The translations under genes were made by a program, and so were the position numbers. Below are positions 10,086-22,901 of a DNA stretch of 64,000 bases, piece after piece; the stretch's first letter is position 1, and each line of letters begins with the position of its first letter. The notes under the pieces are model-generated. The model worked only from the letters and a program-made list of their open reading frames with translations, had not been told where the DNA came from and did not search any database. Source of the DNA: Mesostigma viride (lineage: Eukaryota; Streptophyta; Mesostigmatophyceae; Mesostigmatales; Mesostigmataceae); NCBI GenBank assembly GCA_009746045.1, contig RPFO01000819.1:746382-810381 (forward strand), given 5' to 3'.

Positions 10086-11273
10086 ATGGATGAGGGAGCT
10101 ATTGACCAACAAGCACGCTTTATGGGCTTTGCGCGGCGCGGCGCTGGGCTGGATGGACGAGATGGACGCGATGGACGCGGTGGACGCGATGGACGCGGGG
10201 ACGGCCAGGCGCTGGGAGACCAGGCTGCGGTGCCAGATGATCAGAGCCAAGGATCGCAGGGCGGTCAGAACGCGCCAGCCGCAGATCAAGCGGCGCCTAA
10301 GCGACCGACCGTGGCTGAGGGGTACGCGGTGCTAGGCCAGTTTCAGTCCATCAAGGACAATTGGCAGCCCCGGGACGCTGAGAGGATGTTAGAGGACATG
10401 AACTTGTACACGGAGATATACACCGGTGACAAGCTTCGCATCCTGGCGTCTAGTGCCTACATAAGGCAGTCGGCGAGGCGGCTGTTCAAGTTTGTTCGGG
10501 AGCGACATGCGGCGGGGGACACCTGGGCGGCGTTTATGACGCGACTCAGGGTGTTCCTGAGTGACAAGAGGACCATAGATGGGTCCCACCTGAAGCAAGA
10601 ATACCTGGACTACAAGCCCATCAAGGGGCAGCTAGTGGTCCACGCCTTTGAAGACTTCGTCAAGCTGAGGGAGGACGCCATGGCCAAGGGATTCTTCGTT
10701 GCAGATCGGATGGCCATGGGCGACTTTCTCAAGTCGCTGCAGCTGGATCCGGTCACCATGGATAATGTGACCATCCACATGCGACAGGTCCATGGCTGGG
10801 CAGCCATGACGGACCAGTTGTATGAGTGTTTCAGCGGCAAGTACGTGGGTGGTAAGCGCCCTCGTCAAGGTGACGAGGAGGCCGCTGAACCTACGGTTAA
10901 GTCCATGAGGGGATCGGGCCACGGGGGCCCAGCGCCCTCGAGAGGGCCTGAGACCTCTTCAAGGGGTCGAGGAAGGTCCAGGAGGGGGCGTGACAGAAGG
11001 GCTGGACGGGGGACCCCGCCGAAGTCGGGACATCCACAGTCCCAGTTTGACTTCAAGAGGGTGGGTGGTCCTCCCAAGGCTGGGCCCAGCAGTGGGACCT
11101 CACGGGACATCAGTCAGGTGGAATGTTATTTCTGCCAGGGGAAGGGTCACTTCAGGAATGAGTGTCCCTCGTACCTGAGGCAGGAAGGTCAGAGCAAGCC
11201 AGCTCAGGGTGGCAGCAAGGACAAGGCTGGTCCATCCCAGGACAAGGGCAAGGGCAAGGCTGCTGATCATTGA
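10086..11273 (+). CDS. gag: Copia-like Gag, intact
   Basis: An open 395-codon frame from ATG 10086 to TGA 11271-11273. The N-terminus carries a Gly/Arg/Asp run (repeats of DGRDGRG-type). The middle, about residues 80-270, is the conserved capsid-like part (YAVLGQFQSIKDNW...). A basic RGRGRSRRGRDRR region precedes a CCHC zinc knuckle, C347-x2-C350-x4-H355-x4-C360 (CYFCQGKGHFRNEC), which should bind genomic RNA in virus-like particles. This is the only uninterrupted gag in the window. The other two copies have frameshifts (30514-31699) or a large insertion (minus strand, 52094-55936). Pol follows in the same frame after the stop. Confidence 0.9.
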   Translation: MDEGAIDQQARFMGFARRGAGLDGRDGRDGRGGRDGRGDGQALGDQAAVPDDQSQGSQGGQNAPAADQAAPKRPTVAEGYAVLGQFQSIKDNWQPRDAERMLEDMNLYTEIYTGDKLRILASSAYIRQSARRLFKFVRERHAAGDTWAAFMTRLRVFLSDKRTIDGSHLKQEYLDYKPIKGQLVVHAFEDFVKLREDAMAKGFFVADRMAMGDFLKSLQLDPVTMDNVTIHMRQVHGWAAMTDQLYECFSGKYVGGKRPRQGDEEAAEPTVKSMRGSGHGGPAPSRGPETSSRGRGRSRRGRDRRAGRGTPPKSGHPQSQFDFKRVGGPPKAGPSSGTSRDISQVECYFCQGKGHFRNECPSYLRQEGQSKPAQGGSKDKAGPSQDKGKGKAADH

Positions 11274-11318
11274 CTTGAGCCTGCACACATCCCTGAACCC
11301 TGGAGGGTGCCCCCAGGG
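11271..11318 (+). promoter_or_regulatory. Putative gag-pol UGA readthrough site with 3' stem-loop
   Basis: Gag ends GAT CAT TGA CTT. The following codons stay open in the same frame straight into pol with no nearby ATG. The same single in-frame TGA with the same CTT context occurs in the copy at 31697-31699 and in the minus-strand copy at 52094-52096. Starting 25 nt downstream, ccctgg (11298-11303) can pair with ccaggg (11313-11318) as a stem-loop. A UGA followed by C with a downstream structure is a known readthrough arrangement. Its use here is inferred. Confidence 0.6.
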
Positions 11319-11610
11319 GTGTGTAATGAAGCTGCTAGTGACAGCAGTGAGGGGCAGCCCCATGCTCTAGTGAAAGAGCCTATTGGACACGATGGGGCAA
11401 GCTTGGTTACCACAGAGAGTATGCCAGCTGTAGCTGCAGTGGTTACTCGCCAACGTGCCCGCCATGGCGGTGCTGAGCCTGAGGTAGGACCTGGTGATGT
11501 GGACCCAGGTGGATCTCAGAAGCATTCTGACCGTGCAGGACTGGCACAGGATGGTCAGGATGAGGATAGGGCTGGAGACAGTCTGACAGGCACGACCCTG
11601 GTGCCTCCTG
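11274..11610 (+). pseudogene. pol: Copia-like pol, 5' part, cut by a hAT insertion
   Basis: It encodes the linker upstream of integrase (VPPGVCNEAASDSSEG...) in the same frame as gag. It breaks off after ...TGTTLVPP where the hAT-type element starts. The next pol codons are found at 18460. With the insertion removed, the frame continues. Confidence 0.85.
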
Positions 11611-11635
11611 CAGTGTGAGCCAGTACGGCAATACG

Positions 11636-12530
11636 GCAATACGGCAAAACCTCGGCGTATTGCGTATTGCCGTATTATACGCGTATTATACGCGTATTAT
11701 ACGCCAAAAAAAAAAAAGTGGTTTTTTGACCGGAAAAGTGGATTTTCAATTAGGATAAAATATTCTAAGGTGTTTATCCCATGGGCGTGCCTCTCAAAAA
11801 CTCTAGCTAATGTCTCAATCTTGATGAAAAACAATACAATGCACGTAGAGGTCGCCGGTAGCCGTTTGACACTCACTTGGTTGTCTCATCAATTGTATGA
11901 AGTGTAATTAATTAATTAATTAGTTAATTATCACGTGACTGCGTCACGTGGGTGCCAATACAAAGTAGAGGAACCTTCAACCCCTGTACACAATGAGAGG
12001 GAGGGAGGGCGCCCTAGCTTCTCTCACTGCCACCGCCCACCAGTCGGTGGGCAGGCCACATCGAGCGCTCTATCCACATCACGGGGCCGGGGCGCATCAC
12101 TGTGGGACAACCATTATTAACGATACCAGAGGTAGGCTGAAGCATAGCTGATGCTGTACAAGAAAGGTGAAGTGGGCTCAACGGGCGTCTGCTAAGGCAT
12201 AAGCAAATGGCCACGCTGAGCCATGGCTGGGCTAATGTGATTGCGTTCATGCCACTCTAAACCGTTGGGGCTACTCTAAGCCGTTGGGGCTAGATCAGTA
12301 TACTATGCTCGAGAAATACATGGCAAGTCATGCTATAATGAAAAAGCTATGTCGATTGCCCTCTTCTAGACAGCTGGCTAGAATCTATTCTGGGGGAGCC
12401 CTAGGGGGTGTCGACAGTTTGTTGTTTACATAAAGGTCATGAAGTGTGATACTCATCCACTGCATGGTATATAGATTGCTAATTGAACTAATTCCTTATT
12501 ACAACCATGAACTTATTGATAGGTATACGA
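11636..12530. other. hAT left subterminal region, noncoding
   Basis: Tandem cgtattatacg motifs occupy about 11650-11705, followed by an A11-12 run, an attaattaatta run near 11910-11930 and otherwise unremarkable sequence. No gene is supported. Confidence 0.5.
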
Positions 12531-12532
12531 TT

Positions 12533-12899
12533 CGACCCAAAACCTTGATACAGTATGCAATAAAACGTGAACAGGATAGCACATACCAGATCAAAACCGC
12601 AGATTAATTACCTTCCTTGCTGGAGCTAGCCGGATGCCCACCTCATCGATGTAGCTGCGAGCCGCTTTCCTGGCCGTCGTCGCCAATAAAACATGTCAGC
12701 AATATATTTTACACATCTATCCGCGTACAAACGTATCGACTTATTTCCCGCCTAGTAACAGTTAGCACATGCACGGCGACCGACCTGGTCGCTGATCAAA
12801 CGAGGTTGCTGCACCGAGCATAGGGTCGAGACATATCTGCGCACACCCAGGCGTTGCCTGCCAATGATATACGCTGTTTAGGACCTATGGATCATGCCT
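12533..12899 (-). repeat. Shared transposon cassette, copy A (reverse orientation)
   Basis: The reverse complement of this interval aligns by eye with 48340-48700 in the second hAT element. It also aligns, more weakly, with 39620-39930 in the piggyBac-type element. Landmarks in order are a gcatgatcc start, tgtgcgc...atgtctc, catgtgctaactgtt, gcggata, gacggccaggaaag and gatctggta. No uninterrupted reading frame is shared by the copies. Confidence 0.7.
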
Positions 12900-13039
12900 G
12901 CAAAATTGCAGTTCAAAATGTCAAGCCATGCTCCCATACCAGTCAGATTTCTGCACCTCCATGGCCGCGGAGGTCAACTATCATATTTATGCAAGTCGGT
13001 CTCGTTTTGCCATCGTTTAGGCACGACTCACATGAGGCT

Positions 13040-13205
13040 CGGTGAACTCCGTCGGTGAACTCTTTGTGAACTGGGTCGACGGCCGGGTCGCCACCGGCGC
13101 TTCACCGGCCCTTCACTTCGAGTTCACGCACTCACATGGGTCGCAACGACGTAGTGAACTGCTCGCCAGTGAACTCGTTTGTGAACTGGCGGAGGCGCGG
13201 GAAGA
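13040..13205. repeat. Left subterminal GTGAACT array of the Harbinger element
   Basis: About seven copies of gtgaact or its close variants, spaced 10-45 bp, directly inside the left inverted repeat. Such subterminal motif clusters are usual transposase binding sites in plant-type transposons. Confidence 0.6.
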
Positions 13206-13599
13206 CAGCCCAGATTTCGCGGGAAAGGGCGCAAACGTCAAGCAAGTGCATGATGCATCCTTGCATGCTGGCTAATAACATGCACGTCTTGTCCAGCTGT
13301 AAACCACTAACTTCTGCACCACTAATTTGATACAGTGCTGCAGAAATATGATAAAAACGCGCTGGTGACCTGTCGTGCATGTCGCTTTTCCAGTCGTCCG
13401 CAGACAGGTAGCTTTCTTTGCAAGTTTTTCCAGGTGTTGGTGCCAGTGCTTCTCTGTCGATATTGTTTCAAAGCCGGTTTGTTTATTGGCTGGGGACGAC
13501 CCCAGAGCCGCCCGCCGTCACATGCACAAAACATGCCATATCTCGCTGGAGGCGTTCGGTTATTTACCGGAGAAAATCGGCCCGATCAGCGAGCCGAAT

Positions 13600-13811
13600 C
13601 TCCAGACAATGGCGGGCGCGGGCTCCGGTTGGACGTGGTAAGACCCGAGCAAATGCTCATTGGTGCATTAGAGTGGCTTTCTCATAGCTGCGACTATGGT
13701 ACCTTGGAGCGTGCATATGGCATCGCTTCAAACACGTGGTCCAAAAATGGGGAACGCCCTGGCATTCTACGAGAACTTGAAGATGCTTTCAACAGCAAAC
13801 AGCAAGCGTAG
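13600..13811 (+). pseudogene. Harbinger transposase N-terminal (helix-turn-helix) fragment
   Basis: The frame ending at 13811 reads RPEQMLIGALEWLSHSCDYG TLERAYGIASNTWSK near its end. This has the spacing of the helix-turn-helix region that precedes the DDE nuclease in Harbinger transposases (a stretch of the type LxFLAxGxSYxxLxxxFxIxxSTVS). No DDE domain follows, because the frame stops and simple repeats begin at 13918. The call is based on pattern resemblance and element context. Confidence 0.4.
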
Positions 13812-13917
13812 GTTCCGGTTGGACGCCTATGGTAACCTGGACTGTGTATACGTCGTCGCTCCAAACGCAATGCCCTGCCCACCCATACGTGCATGTGCAC
13901 GTGTGGCATGTGGGCAT

Positions 13918-16362
<2,445 letters not shown>

Positions 16363-17600
16363 CTTTTCATGGATGGGCATCTGGTTTCCCATATCAGAGT
16401 GGGCATAAGCAAGAGTTTGTTTTAGAACTGAACTCCTTACTTCATTTAGCAAATGTGAGTCAACATTTCAGAATTATAATAATGGAAATTCCATTAGCTT
16501 ACCGTATGATGCTACACATGTTCATAGTGGTCAATTACGTGAGCTCCTTGAGCTAGTCACACGCACTGGGGGTACTGTGGTTGTTAAGACCTCACTTGGA
16601 CATGTGCAATGTCTTGAATTGGTTGCTCATTGAGTGAGACATAATGTTGGACGTATTGTGGCTGCTTAACAATAACTTTGTGCACGCGTAATTCTTTAAT
16701 CATGACTAATGTCGGGCGCGTTGCAATTATAAAGGGAGGCATGCAACTATGCAATGTGCGAACATATTAATTCCATTTAGGGTTATTGCAGTTCAAAAGG
16801 AGTGGTGCCGTCGCAAACCGTGTAGATCCCGCTCTGAATGTTAGCCAGCCATAGTTGTAACTTACAAGGCTGCACATTTCCACCTCCATTTGTTTCCATC
16901 GTTGTGAATGACTCGACTAACACGGATGAGTCAACAGCAGGCTCGAGATATCAACAGCATGGTCCGGGATCTCCATATTTCTGGCCTGCGCTAGTTGCTT
17001 TAGTGATAGTCTTTACATTGTCATCAAGTGAGTGAGACAACAAACATGACAATTGCCTGGGGCCAGCAGATAAATGTCCAAAATTATTTCAATGAGCAAT
17101 AAAAGTGATTACTACAAGTAGTCAAGGAAGTGTTATCGCACAGCAAATTTGAAGCAATATCTTATGAATCACGTTCCATAGTGGCCATCATGATCGCACA
17201 CACAAAAAGAGCATGCCCCTGAAAGAAAAGAGATCGGACTCAACGGACCTTACAAGTTGACCTTTCTTACCAACCAGTGTGCCTAGAACGTGAAGCGTGG
17301 GGCGGCCAGCAACGAAAGATTGTTCATGCAGACGGACCGCCCATGCTATTGCCGGGCGCATCAGTGTGTATGTCAATGAGACAACAGCGCAGGCCAGAGA
17401 TCTGGAGAATCCGGACCAAGGTAGCTCGAGCCTGCCGTTATGTTATCCGCGTTTTCGAGTCGTGCACGATGATGGATATGAACCAGTGTGTATGTGGCCA
17501 TCAACACCAATTGCCGCCATCCATATTGTCATCAGGGCGTTGTGAGTTTCACGTTTGCTTTGTCGCTCATATTTCGCTTTGCCTTCGGCTTAGGCGAGCT
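16363..17600. other. Harbinger interior, no gene recognised
   Basis: Mixed-composition sequence with only short open frames lacking recognisable motifs. It lies between the microsatellite and the right subterminal array. Confidence 0.5.
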
Positions 17601-17607
17601 CGCCTTG

Positions 17608-17922
17608 TCATCTCCAAAGAGTATGCAATGCCGCACAAGAAGACCGACATTTATTACTGCGCCAACTATCGTCCTCAAGATTGCCAGCATCTCCAAAGAT
17701 CACCAAAGCCGCAACCAGATCGAGTGCGGCGCTGTGCCCTTCGCGTGCAATGCTCTGCTCTTCTACAGCCGTGGGGCTCGGAGCATTTGGGTTAATGTCG
17801 TCGCTAATAGCAGGCTTCGGGTCACCTTTCGCGAGGGTAGCCCGTTGTAGCCATTCCTGAAAAAGCTGGTCGGTGTCCCTCATGGCTGGCGACTCCCGAG
17901 CACCTGCCACCTTCCCGCGCAT
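17608..17922 (-). CDS. Hypothetical small ORF inside the Harbinger element
   Basis: An open frame of 104 codons containing LFQEWLQRATLAKGDPKPA and ALDLVAALVIFGDAGNLED, whose composition is more protein-like than its surroundings. Harbinger elements often carry a second Myb-like gene on the opposite strand, but I see no tryptophan pattern of a Myb domain. It may be a remnant exon or chance. Confidence 0.2.
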   Translation of the reverse strand: MRGKVAGARESPAMRDTDQLFQEWLQRATLAKGDPKPAISDDINPNAPSPTAVEEQSIAREGHSAALDLVAALVIFGDAGNLEDDSWRSNKCRSSCAALHTLWR

Positions 17923-17974
17923 GTTGCACGTCTGGCATATTCATGGGCTTGCTTCGCGCCAAACGCACGCTGTC

Positions 17975-18150
17975 CACCACAAGTTCACAAAGAGTTCACG
18001 AGGAGTTCACGGGGAGTTCACGGGGAGTTCACAACTTCGGACTTCGGGGAGATTGTGAACTCGTCCTGTGAACTCGTGAACTCCTCGGGACCCAAAATTA
18101 GCTCGGCCCCGGTCGGCCCAGTTCACAAAAGAGTTCACAAAGAGTTCACC
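17975..18150. repeat. Right subterminal GTTCAC array of the Harbinger element
   Basis: About fourteen gttcac or gtgaac motifs, mostly as agttcac, with a short orientation switch in the middle (18050-18090). It mirrors the array at 13040-13205 and ends directly at the right inverted repeat. Confidence 0.7.
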
Positions 18151-18172
18151 GCCTCATGTGAGTCGTGCCTTA

Positions 18173-18459
18173 CCCACGCCGTCAACTGGCAGAGATGACA
18201 AGCGGGACCAACCGTAGGCCCGTACTCCCCAAGTACGGTTCAGGCTGCGTACCTGCCTAGGTCAGCAACGCCAAAACTAGCTCTGGCGCCAAATTCCGGA
18301 GCCGGGCGCCGTATAATACGCGAAAAATACGTATTATGCGCCGTATTGGCGTTGAGAACGCAATACGCCGTATTTCTAGTACGTTAGTACGCCAAACCCC
18401 GCCGTATTGTATAATACGGCGTATTTACCGTATTATACGGCGTATTGGCGTTCACTGGG
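18173..18459. other. hAT right subterminal region
   Basis: The right-hand remainder of the hAT element. From about 18305 it is a dense array of cgtattatacgg and ccgtattat motifs in both orientations, as at the left end. Confidence 0.65.
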
Positions 18460-21177
18460 CCCTCCTGTACATAAGGGATCTGTACATACCTTGAGTGCTA
18501 ATAATGACAATAAAAGGTTTTCTCTCTTGTATGACATTGCCTCAAGGTTGCATACCATGTTTGGCCATGCAGCTCAGTCTTTGCAAGTTGCTAGACGGCT
18601 GGGAGGAAGTGAGTTGTACTCCATCTGCCAACAGGTTGCTCAAGCTTGCAAGTGCAGGCTAGTTGCTAGAAAGCCCAAGCAGTCTCATGCCAGGACTCCT
18701 ATTTTGCAGCCAGGCCATGTGCAGGTAGATATTCAGAGAATCAGGGGTTTGAAGCTGCTGGTGGCAGTGGACAGATATACCAAGTACAAGACCCTAGAGA
18801 TCCTGCCTGACATGGAGAAGCCTACATTGATTGCTGCTCTGAAGTTGACAAGGAGCAGGTACCCTGGGTTGGAGTTGTTGCAGTGTGACATTCAGTTTGA
18901 GTGCTGTGAGAACCTGCCAGAGTTTCCAGAGTTGCTGATTACACCCAGGGAGAGCCACGGCCAGCAAGGGGTGGTGGAGAGAGCCATCCAAGAGATCAAG
19001 ACTGTGCTGCTGGTGGAGAGGATTCCAAGGACGTCATCTGCCATTGTGACATCTGCATGGCTACGTTCTGTGGAGGACAGGCTGAACCTGAGGACTCCCA
19101 TGTTCTTTGGTGACATTGCCATCAATCCTCTTATGCTGCATACCAGGATGCTGACAGCTGATGCTGAGCAGGCATGGAAGGAGAAGCTAGAGGCCAAGTT
19201 CCTCAAGCTGAGGCAGAAAGACAAGGGCTGGAGTGTCCTAGAACCTAACGTTGGACAACAGGTTGTTGTGTGGAAGGAACCAAGCTTTCCAGGGAAACGT
19301 GGCAGCTGGCATGATGGGGTGGTGACCCGAGTAGAAGCCGCTGGTCATAAGTGCTGGGTGGCCATTGATGGCTCCCAAGCAGTGCACCGTCTGTCCTGGT
19401 CAAAGATCCGTCCCCGGGGAGGTAATCAAGGAGACCTCTTCCAGGTGCCCGCTGGTGTACAAGGCGGGGGTGACGTGGAGCTTCCTGATCAGGGTGCTAC
19501 AGCTGTATCGAGCCCTCAGGGTGACCCTGGCCCGGCCCCTGGGGTACCTTCACATACGGTGGTTGGGCAAGCAGGCGGACAGGCTGCACCTCCGGAACGG
19601 CCCGACACCAGGCCTAGGGGTGTGCGTCTATCAGATATTGTACAGGCTTTGCAAAGAGCCAAGAAGGAGCCTAAGGTGTCCAAGCTTGTCCAGTTGGATG
19701 AACCTGAGGTAGCTGCCATGGAGATAGATACCAATGCACAGGTTTCTGTCATGGGACCTCAGCATACAGGAGAACTGCTGGTCGGAGAACCAAGTTGCCC
19801 CTGGGTGTCTGATTTCAGTGGTAGGACGCATCTAAGGGTGTTGGGAGAGGTTACTGCCCCTGTCATGGGTGTGGATGTGACCTTCCTTGTCCTAGAGGAC
19901 TATGATGGCCCTGTGATTTTGGGTCAGAATTTTCTGGGCAATCCTGGGATTTCTATCAGAGCTACAGCTCTGAGAAGAGATGGCTGGGGGATGATTCCCC
20001 TAGAAAATTTCAGGACAACATTTCCAGTCAGGTGCAGGGCCAAGCCAGTCAAGGGTGTAAAATGGGATGAAGGGGAGGTGCCCCCAGCGGCCAGTTTGGT
20101 GATTCCAGCTGTGTTGCACCCCAGCAGTATTGGCATAACTCACAGGAGCCTTGCTGCACACTCTCCTTTGACATATGACCAGCTGGTCCAAGAGATGAGC
20201 TCGCCTACTTTGTTTGAGGCTTGGAAGCTCGCCTTCTCCAAGGCATTGGAGGAGTGGTTGCAGTTTGAGTGTGCTGCACCAACAGACAGACGTCCCCCAG
20301 CATCAAGGAAGCTTGCTTTGAGATTTGTGCTGAAGAGGAAGGTTGTGGATGAGGTATCAGTGCCCCATGTCAGGCCTGTCCTGAATGAGTATCACGGCAC
20401 GGGGAGTCTGCCAGGAGAGGAGCTATACACGCCAGGGATGCTACACGACACATGGAGAATTTTGCTATGTCTCTACGTGGGGTTGCTGAACAGGGGAGCA
20501 GCTATGTCATCAGTGCTGCTGGACTTCAAGAGGGCATTTTTAAAATCTGATCCAGAAGTGGCCAGGAGGGTGTGGAAGCAGGATGAGCCTTACTGTGTTG
20601 AGGTGCCTGCCATCTGGAAGCTGGAGCTGCATCAACAATTCCTGGTTATTCTGAAGGGCCTGGAAGGACTCAGGTCGAGCCCAATCATCTGGAGACTCAC
20701 GCTGCAGGAAGCTCTGATCAGTGAGTGTGGCTTGAGAGTGTCTTCAGTTGATCCCTGTTTGCTGCTGGCCCAATGGGAGGGTCTGCCAGTGTATGCTAGT
20801 TTGCATGGAGATGATCTGCATTTGCTAGCCCCCACGACCTGGCTGAAGAAGTTTATTCCTGTCATCAGTGGCAAGTTTTCACTGGGCAAGGAGCTGTGGC
20901 AGGAGCCCAACAAGCCTGTAGTGTTCTGTGGAATGCAGGCTACCCTGTTCAGGAGGGACGGGGAGTGGAGTATCAGGCTTCAGGCTGGAGGAGATTATAA
21001 ACAGACCATTGTGAAGGCCTTGCCAGAGAAGATCACCCAGGCTGCAGGACCTGAGTTGAGAGGCATGTGGGCCTGGTTTGCCAGCATCTGTGGTCCGTCT
21101 CTGATGGTCCATAGCAGAATGCCTGATGAGGTGCTTGAGGATGAGAAGCCTCGAGTCATAGCCCGGTTGGTGGAGAG
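18460..21177 (+). pseudogene. pol: Copia-like pol, middle part (integrase to RNase H linker)
   Basis: It resumes pol exactly after the hAT element and stays open until the solo LTR at 21178. It contains the integrase zinc region (LHTMFGH...CKC), the D,D,E core, the retropepsin-like segment, and RT with LLDFKRAFL and LHGDD. It is nearly identical to the intact pol at 23598-27167; one difference is Thr instead of Pro in HTRMLTADAEQ. It would be open if the two insertions were absent. Confidence 0.9.
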
Positions 21178-21776
21178 TGTCAGGGTTTTAGTATAAACCC
21201 TGGATGTGCCCGTTTGCCAGCCTATGTTATGTTGTGGCCAATCTTCTGTATTTTCTGGCCAAGGATATTATTAGGGCTGAGTAGGGCTTGCCGTGTTCTT
21301 TCCGGCGGTACTTTTCTTATGACGGACAGTTGAGTATGCACAAAGATATTAGGTGCCGAAGTTAGGATTAATTCGGCTCTACCTTGTGGTTGCATGGTAC
21401 GGTTTGTAGGGCGTGAGTATCTCGTGCCATTTGGCGGTGGCTAACTCCTAGCGCCGCGCAATAGTGGGGTCGAATATTGGTGCCGAATATTCGCATCATT
21501 GCCTAGTGGATTTTGTGTGCCAGTTGTTCAAGTCGAGACACTTTATGTGTTAAGTTAACGTAGGGATAATGTGTGCAGCCGACCTTGGACATTGTTTAAG
21601 AGGTCGGCGTGCACCTTTTCACGTTACCTGATGGTGGGCCAGTTGCCTTGTGGCTTGGCAATGGACACCGGTCACGGTCCTTAAATTCTATATATGCGTC
21701 TTTTATTGTATTAATGAAATGAGTTGTGCCGCAACATTTGAGCTCATTCGTTGACGCATTATTAGGATTTTTGACA
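21178..21776. mobile_element. Solo LTR of a different family (TSD GAGAG)
   Basis: 599 bp beginning TGTCAGGGTTTTAG and ending GATTTTTGACA, so it has canonical TG...CA ends. GAGAG occurs on both sides (21173-21177 and 21777-21781). A TATA-like ctatatatgc is near 21690. It interrupts pol between the RT domain and RNase H; removing it and one GAGAG restores the frame. No internal region is attached, which fits LTR-LTR recombination. No second copy is in the window. Confidence 0.85.
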
Positions 21777-22325
21777 GAGAGTACCCCTGATCTGATTTTG
21801 TCTGGGATTGACTTTGCCCAGCCTATCACCTTGGAGATCTTTGTTGACAGTTCCATGGATGCTCGCCAGGTTACCAAGGTCAGGGGGAGATCTGCTGCTC
21901 TGTTTGCTTTTTATCAGAGCAGGGCAAGTTTGTTCAGCTGGTACAGCAGACTGCAGAAGAGGGTCTGTATCAGTTCAGATGTGGCAGAATGCAGGGCCAT
22001 ATGCGAGGGGATCCAGTCCAGCCTGTACATAAAGGAGTTAATGCTGGAGCTGGCTTCAGTTACCCCTTGGACCTTGCAGATGGAGACGTTGTTGCTAACA
22101 GACAGCATGGGTATGGTCCAGTTTGTTCACAAGCAGCTGGCCAGGAGCCGGGACCTGGATTATTTGTTGCTGAAGGAGTTGGCCAGTTTGGTTGACTTGA
22201 AGCATATCCCTGGCGAGGAGAACCCTGCTGATGCATTGACAAAGCTGCCACACAAGGCCCCAGCCCAGTACAATGTACTGAGGAAGCTCATGAATGCTGA
22301 CTGTCAAGTCGGTCTATCTGTCTAA
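21777..22325 (+). pseudogene. pol: Copia-like pol, 3' part (RNase H)
   Basis: The RNase H domain from ESTPDLILSG to the final stop. Conserved residues seen are D in IFVDSS, E in SSDVAECRA, D in LLTDSMG, and D in PADALTK. The last motif, KHIPGEENPADALTK, is typical of copia RNase H. It is intact in sequence but separated from the rest of pol by the solo LTR. Confidence 0.9.
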
Positions 22326-22901
22326 AAGCTGAGAGCTGGGTGCTTAAGTCTCTGGATATCAGGCTGGGAGCTTGATTGTACATAATCCTGAGCACACCTT
22401 GAGGGGTGAGACATGTCTCTCGTGTGGGAATGTCTGACATTGTCTCTGATGGAGAGATGTCTATCTGGGGTTTTCATCTCAGTCTGAGGTTTCCCCAGAT
22501 CTGTGGTTTGTGGGCGGGGTTCGATTCCCTGGTGCCGTCCTAAGGCGGAGTTTCACGGACTGGCTGACCCATCCACCATGCTGGTGAGGTGGCGACAGGT
22601 CCCCTGATTTTCCACGGTTGGAACGAGTATAGGAGCTTGTGTTTTGCATGTGCTTCGCGTAGATGTTGTGTCTGGTTCGATAAGGGGCAGCAGACCGGCG
22701 CCGACTCCCGTCTGGGGGTCAGCAATGTTTTCTGATGAGCTGTTGTGGGTGATCTGTGGGGTTTCGCCTAAGGTCCTGAAGGTTGTACATACTTCTCAAG
22801 TTCTTAGCTGAACACCTATGGGCTGCCACAGTTGGCCAACCTCTTGTACATGGGTAACACAACGAGCCTCCCGTGAAGGGATAGGGACTCATTGTAATTT
22901 G
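22326..22901 (+). other. Copia-like 3' untranslated region, cut short
   Basis: The same 3' region follows each pol copy (27168-27915, 35290-37072, 38272-39016 and minus 46252-46999). Here it stops after attgtaatttg and joins an LTR in inverted orientation. It includes a tRNA T-arm-like hairpin (cgggg-ttcgatt-ccctg) near 22514-22530. Confidence 0.75.

Noticed and set aside
11271-11273. UGA as a reassigned sense codon in this organism
   Set aside because: Only this one in-frame UGA is involved; other element genes here, such as the gypsy pol (61809-61811), end at TGA stops in the normal place.
18407-18459. Start of the pol frame at 18407
   Set aside because: The first codons are hAT terminal sequence; true pol resumes at 18460.
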